NCBI GenBank assembly: GCA_965228265.1 | Contig: OZ245804.1 | Coordinates: forward strand, 1,736,001 to 1,800,000 | DNA length: 64,000 nt | Reading direction: 5' to 3' | DNA from: GCA-2732755 sp965228265 | GTDB taxonomy: Bacteria > Planctomycetota > Phycisphaerae > Phycisphaerales > UBA1924 | Part shown: positions 25,297-32,954 of the stretch, one piece after another | How positions within the stretch are numbered: position 1 is the first letter of the stretch | Layout of the letters: each line of letters opens with the position of its first letter | Position numbers and translations under genes: made by a program | The notes under the pieces: generated by a model | Told to the model about the DNA's origin: nothing | Database searches by the model: none | The model's input: the letters and a program-made list of their open reading frames with translations, nothing else

Positions 25297-26730
25297 ATGT
25301 TCATGCGGATGGTCTACGACGACAAACTCGCTCAGGCGGCGTACCTCATCGGTTGCCAGAAGACGGGCGAAGCCATCGTCATCGATCCCGAACGCGACGT
25401 CGACCGCTACATCGACCTCGCCAAGGAGAACGGCCTCCGAATCGTCGCCACCGCCGAGACGCACATCCACGCCGACTTTGTCTCCGGCTCACGCGAACTC
25501 GCCGAGCGCCTCGGCGCCAAGGTCTACGTGTCCGACGAGGGCGACGCCGACTGGAAGTACCAGTGGCTCGACAAGAAACTCGACGGCGGCAGCTACGACC
25601 ACACTCTCCTCCACGACGGCGACACCTTCTCCGTCGGCAATATCGACTTCAAAGTCATCCACACCCCCGGGCACACACCCGAGCACATCGTCTTTCTCGT
25701 CACCGACCGGGGCTCCGGGGCGACCGAACCCATCGGCATCGCCACGGGCGACTTCGTCTTCGTCGGAGACCTGGGCAGGCCCGACCTGCTCGAGTCCGCC
25801 GCGGGGGTCGCCGGCATGATGGAACCCTCCGCGCGCCGCCTCTACAGCACACTCCAAACGCTCGACAACATCCCCGATTATGTCCAGGTCTGGCCCGCAC
25901 ACGGCGCAGGCAGCGCCTGCGGCAAAGCGCTCGGGGCCGTCCCCATGAGCACCGTCGGCTACGAAAAACGATTCAACCCCGCCATCAAGGCCGCCACGAG
26001 CGAACAGAACTTCGTCGATTTCATCCTCGAAGGCCAGCCAGAACCGCCCATGTACTTCGCCAACATGAAGCGCGACAACAAAGTCGGGCCGCCCGTGCTG
26101 GGCAGCCTCCCCATCCCGCCGCGCGTCACCGTCGGTGCGCTGCAGGACATCGACACCGGGAAAGTCGCCCTCATCGACACCCGCTCGTGGGACGAGTTCC
26201 GCAAAGGCCACGTGCCCGGCTCGCTCTGGATGCCGATGGACAAGTCCTTCAACACCTTCGCGGGCTCGTTCGTCCGTGACACCGAAGAGATCTACCTGAT
26301 CATCGACCCCGACAAGCTCGAAGAAGCCGTCCGCGACCTCGTCCGCGTCGGCCTCGATCACCTGCGGGGCTGGTTCGACGCCTCGGACATCGCGATGTGC
26401 AAGGACAAGTCGCACGCATTGTCCACGATCGAAGACGTCACGCCCGATCAGGCCCGCAATCTGATCGACCAGGGCAAGGTCAAGGTGCTCGATGTGCGCA
26501 GAACAACCGAGTTCGCGGCTGGTCACATCGACGACGCCACCAACATCGCCCACACACGCCTCGCCGGCCGCATGGACGACGTCCCCACGGACGCCACACT
26601 GCTCGTCAACTGCCGCTCGGGGATCCGCTCGGCAAGCTCCGCTTCGTACCTGAAACGCCGGGGCTTCGACGTCCTCAATCTCAAGGGCGGCATCCTGGCC
26701 TGGGACAAAGCACAAGCTCAGACCGCATAG
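25297..26730 (+). CDS. Persulfide dioxygenase-like metallo-beta-lactamase protein with two rhodanese domains
   Basis: Residues 1-~240 form an MBL-fold hydrolase of the ETHE1/glyoxalase-II-like group: AYLIGCQKTGEAIVIDPERD, the metal site THIHADFVSG, HTPGHTPEH, and GDFVFVGDLGRPDLL, then WPAHGAGSACGKAL. Such enzymes oxidise glutathione persulfide to sulfite. Two rhodanese domains follow. The first (about 275-370) has no cysteine at the active loop and should be inactive; the second (about 385-475) has VNCRSGIRSASS with the catalytic cysteine. The ATG has AAGGAGG 5 bases upstream, the strongest ribosome site in this region. The next gene encodes another rhodanese, 18 bases downstream. The pair probably moves and oxidises sulfane sulfur in the cytoplasm. 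Confidence 0.9.
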   Translation: MFMRMVYDDKLAQAAYLIGCQKTGEAIVIDPERDVDRYIDLAKENGLRIVATAETHIHADFVSGSRELAERLGAKVYVSDEGDADWKYQWLDKKLDGGSYDHTLLHDGDTFSVGNIDFKVIHTPGHTPEHIVFLVTDRGSGATEPIGIATGDFVFVGDLGRPDLLESAAGVAGMMEPSARRLYSTLQTLDNIPDYVQVWPAHGAGSACGKALGAVPMSTVGYEKRFNPAIKAATSEQNFVDFILEGQPEPPMYFANMKRDNKVGPPVLGSLPIPPRVTVGALQDIDTGKVALIDTRSWDEFRKGHVPGSLWMPMDKSFNTFAGSFVRDTEEIYLIIDPDKLEEAVRDLVRVGLDHLRGWFDASDIAMCKDKSHALSTIEDVTPDQARNLIDQGKVKVLDVRRTTEFAAGHIDDATNIAHTRLAGRMDDVPTDATLLVNCRSGIRSASSASYLKRRGFDVLNLKGGILAWDKAQAQTA

Positions 26731-26748
26731 CCGGAAAGGAGCGCACAC

Positions 26749-27333
26749 GTGTCCACAGAAACACAAACCAAAGCCGACAGAAAGCTCGTCGAGGTCTCGC
26801 CCGAGCTCATCGAACAATGGCTCGAGGCCGGCGACACCGTGCTCATCGATGTTCGCGAAGACTTCGAGCACGCCGAGGAACGCATCGGCGGCGCCGAGCA
26901 CGCGCCGCTCTCCAAGTTCGACGCCGACACGATCCGCAAGCGTTACCCCGGCTCACGCGTCGTCTTCCATTGCAAGTCGGGCGGACGATCCGCCAAGGCC
27001 GCCGAGAAATTCTGCACGGGTGATGACAACGTCTATCACCTCGCCGGCGGCATCGAGGCCTGGAAACTCGCCGGCAAACCGACGCTCAAACCCGCCAAAC
27101 CACCAAGACTCCCGATCATGCGCCAGGTCCAACTCATCGCCGGCTCGCTCGTCGTGCTCGGCGTTGCGCTCGGCTGGACCCTCTCGCCCCTCTTCTACGG
27201 GCTCTCCGCGTTCGTCGGACTCGGGCTCATGTTCGCCGGCGCAACCGGCTGGTGCGGCATGGCGCTCGTCCTCGCCAGGATGCCCTGGAACAAGACAACC
27301 CAGCCCGCCGGCGCCAGCTGCTGCACCGCCTGA
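26749..27333 (+). CDS. Rhodanese with C-terminal DUF2892 membrane hairpin
   Basis: A GTG start with GGAAAGGAG upstream gives 194 residues. Residues ~12-105 are a rhodanese domain: TVLIDVREDFEHAEERIGGA and VVFHCKSGGRSAKAAE, with the persulfide-forming cysteine present. Residues ~120-185 hold two hydrophobic segments (LIAGSLVVLGVALGW and FVGLGLMFAGATGWCGMALV), the DUF2892 arrangement with a conserved tryptophan-cysteine. The protein should carry sulfane sulfur at the inner membrane and may pass it to or from the upstream persulfide dioxygenase-like enzyme, 18 bases away. It ends 3 bases from the stop of the convergent response regulator. Confidence 0.88.
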   Translation: MSTETQTKADRKLVEVSPELIEQWLEAGDTVLIDVREDFEHAEERIGGAEHAPLSKFDADTIRKRYPGSRVVFHCKSGGRSAKAAEKFCTGDDNVYHLAGGIEAWKLAGKPTLKPAKPPRLPIMRQVQLIAGSLVVLGVALGWTLSPLFYGLSAFVGLGLMFAGATGWCGMALVLARMPWNKTTQPAGASCCTA

Positions 27334-27336
27334 CGC

Positions 27337-28761
27337 CTAGCCAGCCAGCCGATCCTCATCGCCCGAGATCCCGAGCGACTTCATCTTTTTGTAGAGCGTC
27401 GTGCGGTTGATCCCGAGCTGCTCCGCCGTCACCGAGCGATTCCAATCGTTCGCCTCCAGCGCTCGCAGCAGAATCCGCCGCTCCGGCTCCTTGAGCGCCT
27501 CAACCAGCGGCATCGGTTCCCAGGTCTCCCCGTCATCGCGCTCCTGCCCCACGGGGCGGATCGTCATGCCCGTCTCGCCGCTGACCACATGCGCCGGGAG
27601 TGATTCCACACCGATCGTCGGCTTGCTCGTCAGAACCGCCGCCCGCTCGACAATGTTCGACAGCTCGCGCACGTTGCCCGGGTAGCTGTACTGCACCAGC
27701 GCCGCCATCGCCTCGTCGCTGAAACCGATCAGCTCCTTCCCGAGCTCCGCCGCGAACCCTTCGAGAAAGTGCGACGCCAGCAGCGGGATGTCGTTGGCCC
27801 GTTCCCGCAGCGCCGGCAGATCGATCTGCACCACGTTGATGCGGTAGTACAAGTCCTGCCTGAACCTGCCCTCGGCGACGAGCTTGTCCAGCGATTCGTT
27901 CGACGCCAGGATCACCCGCACGTCCACCTCGATCGTTTCGTTCGAACCCACAGGCTCGAAACGCCTCTCCTGCAGCACGCGCAGCAGCTTGAGCTGCATG
28001 CCCGGGCTCGCCGAGTTGATCTCGTCGAGAAAGAGCGTCCCGCCGTGCGCCGCCTGGAACTTGCCGACCTTGTCCGTGTGCGCGCCCGTGAACGACCCGC
28101 GTACATGCCCGAACAGCTCGCTCTCGAGCAGCGTCTCCGGGATCGAGCCGCAGGCCAGCTCCACGTACGGCTGTTTCGAGCGGTCGCTGCGGTCATGGAT
28201 CGCGTGCGCGATCATGCTCTTGCCCGTGCCGCTCTCGCCAGACATCAGAACCGTCGTCCGGCTCGGCGCCACCGCCTCGACCAGCTCGAACACACGCTGC
28301 ATCCGCGCATCACGCCCGACGATGGTGTCGAGCGACGCCTTGCCCCGAAGCTGCTTGCGCAGCTGAGCGTTCTCGTGCAGCAGCGCCTTCTGCTGAATCG
28401 CCCGCTCGATCGCCAGCTCCAGCTCGCTCTCGACCACCGGCTTGGTCAGGTAATCAGCCGCCCCCAGACGCAACGCCTCGACCGCCGACTCAACCGTCCC
28501 GTACCCCGTCAGGACGATCACCGCCGAACCGATCTTGCGCTTGCGCACCTCGCGCAAGAGGTCCAGCCCGCTCACGCCCGGCATCACCACGTCCGTGATG
28601 ATCGCGTCCGGCACCCGGCCCGCCTCCTCGATGATCGCGAGCGCCTCACGCCCGCCGAGCGCACTGCAAACCTCGTACCCCGACGTGCGAAGCAACTCTT
28701 CGAGCGACTCGGCGACGATCGGGTCGTCGTCCACGATCAGGATCTTGTGGGGTTGTGCCAT
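27337..28761 (-). CDS. Sigma-54-dependent response regulator (NtrC family)
   Basis: The ATG at 28761 gives MAQPHKILIVDDDP as a normal receiver start (474 residues); a longer frame upstream is not used. Receiver domain: acidic DDD, Asp57 as phosphoacceptor in IITDVVMPG, and Lys in LTKPV. The AAA+ domain has Walker A GESGTGKS, Walker B TLFLDEINSA, and the sigma-54 contact loop as GSFTGA instead of GAFTGA. The C-terminal Fis-type helix-turn-helix reads RSVTAEQLGINRTTLYKKM. No histidine kinase lies beside it, so it is an orphan here. It lies 162 bases downstream of ileS on the same strand. The target genes are unknown. Confidence 0.92.
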   Translation of the reverse strand: MAQPHKILIVDDDPIVAESLEELLRTSGYEVCSALGGREALAIIEEAGRVPDAIITDVVMPGVSGLDLLREVRKRKIGSAVIVLTGYGTVESAVEALRLGAADYLTKPVVESELELAIERAIQQKALLHENAQLRKQLRGKASLDTIVGRDARMQRVFELVEAVAPSRTTVLMSGESGTGKSMIAHAIHDRSDRSKQPYVELACGSIPETLLESELFGHVRGSFTGAHTDKVGKFQAAHGGTLFLDEINSASPGMQLKLLRVLQERRFEPVGSNETIEVDVRVILASNESLDKLVAEGRFRQDLYYRINVVQIDLPALRERANDIPLLASHFLEGFAAELGKELIGFSDEAMAALVQYSYPGNVRELSNIVERAAVLTSKPTIGVESLPAHVVSGETGMTIRPVGQERDDGETWEPMPLVEALKEPERRILLRALEANDWNRSVTAEQLGINRTTLYKKMKSLGISGDEDRLAG

Positions 28762-28923
28762 CGCCTTGGATATCGTCGGCTGTTGCCTGAGGTCAACGAC
28801 CCGCCCCGTAAACCCCGACAATTCCGCACACCGGCACCCCTCCAGGTGTTGCGTTCCCTCAACACCCGACCCGGTCACGTCCGAAAACCACTCTGACGAC
28901 CGGCAAGCCCTGCCGGGGCTCGT

Positions 28924-31812
28924 TCAAGCCAGCCCGAGTGCCCGCGCGTCACGATCGCTCAGCATCCCGCCGTCGCTGCGCTCGCGCACCGTGCCGTCAC
29001 GCTTCCAGCTCCGCTCGCACCTCGGACGATCTCGCAGATCGTGCACCACCGGCTTCTCGATCGACGCGTCGAGCGTCACCTCGCTCACGCCAAGCAGATC
29101 CGCAAGATCCGTCGTATCGAGCTGTGCGAGCACACCCTTCGCGTCCGGCAGCGTCACGCCCGCATCGAGCGGGTTCTCGATTCCCTGCGCCTTCGATGCC
29201 TCGAGCGCCAGGAGTCCCGCGTCCCGCGCTTCGGTCGCCACCGACCACGCCTCGCTCACCCGAACGCCCGACTTTGGCAGCACCTCCAGAAGGTGCACGC
29301 ACCCCTCGTCGTCGCCGGTGAGCGAGCGGTACGCCTCGTCGGCGGTGTGGCACAGGATCGGTGCCAGCAGTCTCGAGAGCTGATCCGCGATCCGGTAGAG
29401 CGCCGTCTGCGTGCGCCGCCTTCTCGGCGAATCGACCTCGTCGCAGTAGAGCCTGTCTTTCACAGCCGCCAGGTACACGGAGCTGAGCGTGTCATTGCAG
29501 AAGTTGTACACCGCCGTGTGGACGTTCTTGAACTGGTACCGCTCGTACGCCTCGGTGACCCGGTCCGTCAGCGCGTCCAGCTCGCCCAGCACCCATGCCT
29601 CCAGGCTCGTCGGCTCGATCGCGTCGAAGGGCACGCCGTCTCGCTGCACATCAAACCCGTCGAGGTTGCTCAGCACGAAACGCATCGTGTTGCGCACCTT
29701 GCGGTAGCTCTCGCCAGCCCCCTTGAAGAACTCGTGATCGACCTTCACGTCGTTGTCGTACGCCAGGGAGCTCACCCACCAGCGCAGCACGTCCGCGCCG
29801 AACTCCTTGAACAGCTCCTCGATCGTGTCGCCCGAGCTCTTGCTCAGCTTCTTGCCGTCCTTGTTCACCATGAACCCGTGCGTGAGCAGCGCCTTGTAAG
29901 GCGGCTCGCCCATGCTCCCGAGCCCCGCGATCAGCGATGACTGGAACCACCCGCGGTGCTGGTCCGATCCCTCCAGATACAGATCCACCGGGAAGTCCTC
30001 GCCCCCCGAACGCTCGCGCATCACCGCGTTCCACGACGAGCCCGACTCGAACCACACGTCCAGGATGTCGCGTCCCTTGGTGAGCTCCGAGGTCGTCACC
30101 TCGCCGTCACGCAACGCCCGCGGCGACTCGCTGTCCTGCGCCGGGTCGTAGTGCACAAGCAACTCCTCGGCCGACATCGTGAACCACGCGTCCGAGCCCT
30201 TCTCGCCCACGACCTGCGCCACCGCGCGCACGACCGCCTCGGTCATGAAGCTCTCGCCATTAGGCAGCGTAAAGCTCGGGATCGGAAGACCCCACGCCCG
30301 CTGTCGGCTGATGCACCAGTCGGGACGCCCCTCGAGCATGCCCCGCATCCGGTTCTTGCCCCACGCCGGGATGAACTCCACGCCCGACTCGGTCTTCTCC
30401 ATCGCCAGATCACGCAGCGACTTCTCATCCCGCTTCGTCGGACGGTCCACACCCACGAACCACTGCTCCGTCGCGCGGAAGATCACCGGCCCCTTGCTCC
30501 GCCAGTCGTGCGGATAACTGTGCATGAATGTGTTGGAATGGAACAGGTGCCCGCTCTCGGCCAGGCAATCCGCCACGAGCGAGTTGGCCTTGAAGACGTG
30601 CATCCCGCGCAGCCACTCCGGCACCGTCTCGTCGTACGTGCCGTCGCCCCTCACCGGGCAGTACACCCCGATCCCCTCACGCAATCCCGTCTGATAGTCG
30701 TCGGCACCGTGACCCGTCGCCGTGTGCACGAGGCCCGTGCCGTCCTCGAGCGTCACGTACTCAGCGCTCACGACCGACCACACCTTGTCCACCGGCCCGT
30801 CCGCCGGCGGCACATCCTCACGCAGCGGGCTCTTGTACCGCACACCGACGAGCTTGCCCCCCGTCGTCGTCGCGAGCACCTCAACACTCTCGCTCCCCAC
30901 CTGCTTCGTCACCTGTTCAACCAAACCCGAGGCGAGCACCGTCACGTTCCCGTCCACACGCACCAGCGCGTACTCGTACTTCTCGTTCACCGCGACCGCC
31001 ATGTTCGCCGGCAAGGTCCAGGGCGTCGTCGTCCAGATCATCAGGCTCGGCTTGGTCTGCGGCCGATCGTCGCCCGTCAGCCCGAACCGCTCGTACACGT
31101 CTTCCGCGTCGGCGCACTCGAAGTCCACGAACACCGACAAATCCTCGCGGTCGTAGTACTCCAGCTCCGCCTCGGCCAGCGCCGTCTCGTTGTCCACCGA
31201 CCAGTGCACAGGCTTGAGCGCCCGGTACACCAGCCCCTCCCGGCAAAGATCACCCAGGACCTCCAGCACCGCGCGCTCATAGCGCGGCTGCATCGTCAGG
31301 TACGGGTCCGCGTAGTCCGCCAGCGTCAGCAGCCGTTGCATCTGCTCGGCCTGCAGCTTCTGGAACTTGTTGGCGTTCTTCTCGCACTCTCGCCGCACCG
31401 CCACCCGGCGCTTGTCCTCATCCAGATCCATCAGCTTCTTGATCTTGCCGCTCTCGACAAGGCCCGTCATCACCTTGTGCTCGATGGGCAAGCCGTGACA
31501 GTCCCAGCCCGGGACGTAGGGCGTATCCCAGCCCATCACCGTTCGGCTGCGCACCACAAAGTCTTTCAGACACTTGTTCATCAAATGCCCGAGGTGGATC
31601 GACCCGTTCGCGTACGGCGGCCCGTCGTGGAACACGAAGCGACCCATGGGCTTCTTGGCGCCCTGCTCGCGCAGCTTCTGGTACAGCCCCAACTTGTCCC
31701 AGCGCTTGATGCTCTGGTTCTCGTTCTGGAGCAGGTTCGCCTTCATCGGGAACTGCGTCCTGGGCAGATTCACCGTCTTCTTGTAGTTGGGCTTCTCGGT
31801 TGCTTCGGACAT
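28924..31812 (-). CDS. ileS: Isoleucyl-tRNA synthetase
   Basis: Charges tRNA-Ile. The 962-residue class I enzyme has the HIGH motif as PYANGSIHLGHLM near residue 65, the editing domain with WTTTPWTLPANMAVAVN, and the KMSKS loop as KLSKSSGDTIEEL. Next come the helical anticodon-binding region (YQFKNVHTAVYNFCNDTLSS) and a C-terminal extension. That extension ends CERSWKRDGTVRERSDGGML then SDRDARAL, where most bacterial IleS proteins have CxxCW...CxRC; three of four zinc ligands are replaced. The Shine-Dalgarno site upstream of the ATG is AGGTG. A 6-bp hairpin at 28900-28916 lies just after the stop, without a T-run. No T-box leader was recognised in the 291 bases upstream. Confidence 0.96.
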   Translation of the reverse strand: MSEATEKPNYKKTVNLPRTQFPMKANLLQNENQSIKRWDKLGLYQKLREQGAKKPMGRFVFHDGPPYANGSIHLGHLMNKCLKDFVVRSRTVMGWDTPYVPGWDCHGLPIEHKVMTGLVESGKIKKLMDLDEDKRRVAVRRECEKNANKFQKLQAEQMQRLLTLADYADPYLTMQPRYERAVLEVLGDLCREGLVYRALKPVHWSVDNETALAEAELEYYDREDLSVFVDFECADAEDVYERFGLTGDDRPQTKPSLMIWTTTPWTLPANMAVAVNEKYEYALVRVDGNVTVLASGLVEQVTKQVGSESVEVLATTTGGKLVGVRYKSPLREDVPPADGPVDKVWSVVSAEYVTLEDGTGLVHTATGHGADDYQTGLREGIGVYCPVRGDGTYDETVPEWLRGMHVFKANSLVADCLAESGHLFHSNTFMHSYPHDWRSKGPVIFRATEQWFVGVDRPTKRDEKSLRDLAMEKTESGVEFIPAWGKNRMRGMLEGRPDWCISRQRAWGLPIPSFTLPNGESFMTEAVVRAVAQVVGEKGSDAWFTMSAEELLVHYDPAQDSESPRALRDGEVTTSELTKGRDILDVWFESGSSWNAVMRERSGGEDFPVDLYLEGSDQHRGWFQSSLIAGLGSMGEPPYKALLTHGFMVNKDGKKLSKSSGDTIEELFKEFGADVLRWWVSSLAYDNDVKVDHEFFKGAGESYRKVRNTMRFVLSNLDGFDVQRDGVPFDAIEPTSLEAWVLGELDALTDRVTEAYERYQFKNVHTAVYNFCNDTLSSVYLAAVKDRLYCDEVDSPRRRRTQTALYRIADQLSRLLAPILCHTADEAYRSLTGDDEGCVHLLEVLPKSGVRVSEAWSVATEARDAGLLALEASKAQGIENPLDAGVTLPDAKGVLAQLDTTDLADLLGVSEVTLDASIEKPVVHDLRDRPRCERSWKRDGTVRERSDGGMLSDRDARALGLA

Positions 31813-32043
31813 GGCTGGTGCACCTCACACCCGGAGCCCTCGCCCCGGGGGTTCATCATTGTCTGCAAATGGTGGGGGAGATCAGGGATTCGGACACGTC
31901 GGGCCGAGCTGGCTCGGCGGCCCCGCGAGCAGGCATGGACCGGCACAACGACCGGCAGCCCCTCAGCGGGGCGTCATAATTCGGCGGCTCTGGACCGCCT
32001 CAAGCTCTCGGGCATCCGTGGTCATCCGCACAGTCTATCGACG

Positions 32044-32073
32044 AAAACGCCCCGGAACACCAGCTCCGGGGCG
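32044..32073 (-). terminator. Intrinsic terminator for the gene at 32104-32646
   Basis: Read on the minus strand, CGCCCCGGA and TCCGGGGCG form a perfect 9-bp stem (32048-32056 with 32065-32073) around an eight-base loop, followed by TTTT. It sits 31 bases past the stop of the 180-residue gene and separates it from ileS on the same strand. Confidence 0.8.
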
Positions 32074-32103
32074 ATTCATGGTCCGCTCACTGGCCCTCAG
32101 GCC

Positions 32104-32646
32104 CTACTTGTGCTCGAAGATCGCCTGCGTCCGAAGCACGAAACCGCCCTGGGCCACAAGGTGGTACGCCTGGATGTGCACCTCGCTGGCCATCGCCTGC
32201 ACATCCAGCACCGAAAGGTTCGGCCCGGCCTCCGAGTCCCAGCCGATCGACTGCGACCCGTTCTCGCCGATGTGCTCGACCATCTCCCGGTGCGTCGTCA
32301 GATACAGGTTCTCGCTCAGTGTCTCAGTCTGCACCGTCGAGAGGTAGTTCACCTTCTCCGCCTCGAACTTCTGCTCGAAGTCCCGCTCACCCGCGCACGG
32401 GAACGCGGTCACCACGCCCGCCGAGGGCAGGTTGTTCTCCCGGTCGATCACAAGCTCCGACAGACACAGATCGCCCAGGCCAAAGCGCAGCACGTGATTG
32501 CCCGGCATAAGCCACGATTCCAGCTCGTACCGGCCGTGCGTCGTCACCTTCCGATCACGCAAATCAAACAACTCCGGGTGCAACGCCCGGTTGTACAGCA
32601 CGACCTGGTAGGACTGAGTGCTCAACTGCCTCGCAATGGTTTTCAT
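32104..32646 (-). CDS. Conserved planctomycete protein, possibly DUF2617
   Basis: A 180-residue, probably cytoplasmic protein without signal peptide or membrane helix. It starts MKTIARQLSTQSYQVVLYN and includes RALHPELFDLRDRKVTTHGR, LVIDRENNLPSAGVVTAFPC, GERDFEQKF, ENLYLTTHREM, then SVLDVQAMASEVHIQAYHLV and ends in IFEHK. The pattern LYxRxLHPELF together with AFPCAGERDFE matches my memory of DUF2617-like planctomycete proteins, but no function is known to me. It is transcribed alone, with its own terminator and a 308-base divergent region upstream shared with the HEAT protein. Confidence 0.65.
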   Translation of the reverse strand: MKTIARQLSTQSYQVVLYNRALHPELFDLRDRKVTTHGRYELESWLMPGNHVLRFGLGDLCLSELVIDRENNLPSAGVVTAFPCAGERDFEQKFEAEKVNYLSTVQTETLSENLYLTTHREMVEHIGENGSQSIGWDSEAGPNLSVLDVQAMASEVHIQAYHLVAQGGFVLRTQAIFEHK

Positions 32647-32954
32647 GTTGGCTGGCTCCAGCGTCGTCGATCCTGACGACCTTCCCCTCGGATCCGCCCG
32701 CGCTCATGCTCGGGGGGCGCTCCGTCGCTGTCTGCCAGCTACGCATCCCTGCGTGGCTCAGTGCACCGATACGGTAGCCCCTTCGAGCCCCTGTCTCCCG
32801 TACCGGCTCAACAGGGTTTTTGGATCGCTCCGATCCAAGGGCACATCATATTGTGGCCTCAGAAAAATGGAACCCCTTTTCCTCGTAGATGCTGTCACTT
32901 TTTGCAGAATGGGGCACATGACCGATACACAATCAGGCGCCGACGCCTGACCCC
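32647..32954. other. 308-bp divergent intergenic region
   Basis: No gene is supported here. It separates the divergent 180-residue protein and the HEAT-repeat protein and must hold at least their promoters. It contains a perfect 8-bp hairpin, TTGGATCG/CGATCCAA (32820-32838), and several A/T-rich patches (for example around 32855-32900) unusual for this GC-rich window. I cannot assign -35/-10 boxes with confidence. Confidence 0.5.

Noticed and set aside
31869..31985. tRNA-like stretch on the minus strand (CTCCCCC-ACCA end, variable-arm-like GCCGAGC/GCTCGGC hairpin)
   Set aside because: No complementary 5' acceptor strand and the T-stem does not pair, so it is not a functional tRNA; at most a decayed relic upstream of ileS.
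29956..32676. A 906-codon open frame on the plus strand opposite ileS
   Set aside because: It is a shadow of ileS caused by GC-rich codon bias; its product is a low-complexity Arg/His/Leu-rich chain, and ileS on the other strand is certain.
32820..32838. 8-bp hairpin preceded by five T as a terminator
   Set aside because: The T-run precedes the stem on the plus strand and becomes an A-run after it on the minus strand, so neither orientation fits an intrinsic terminator.
32618..32950. A 110-codon plus-strand frame in the divergent region before the HEAT gene
   Set aside because: No ribosome site, no domain, Cys/Arg-rich random-like composition, and it overlaps the promoter region and the start of the opposite gene.
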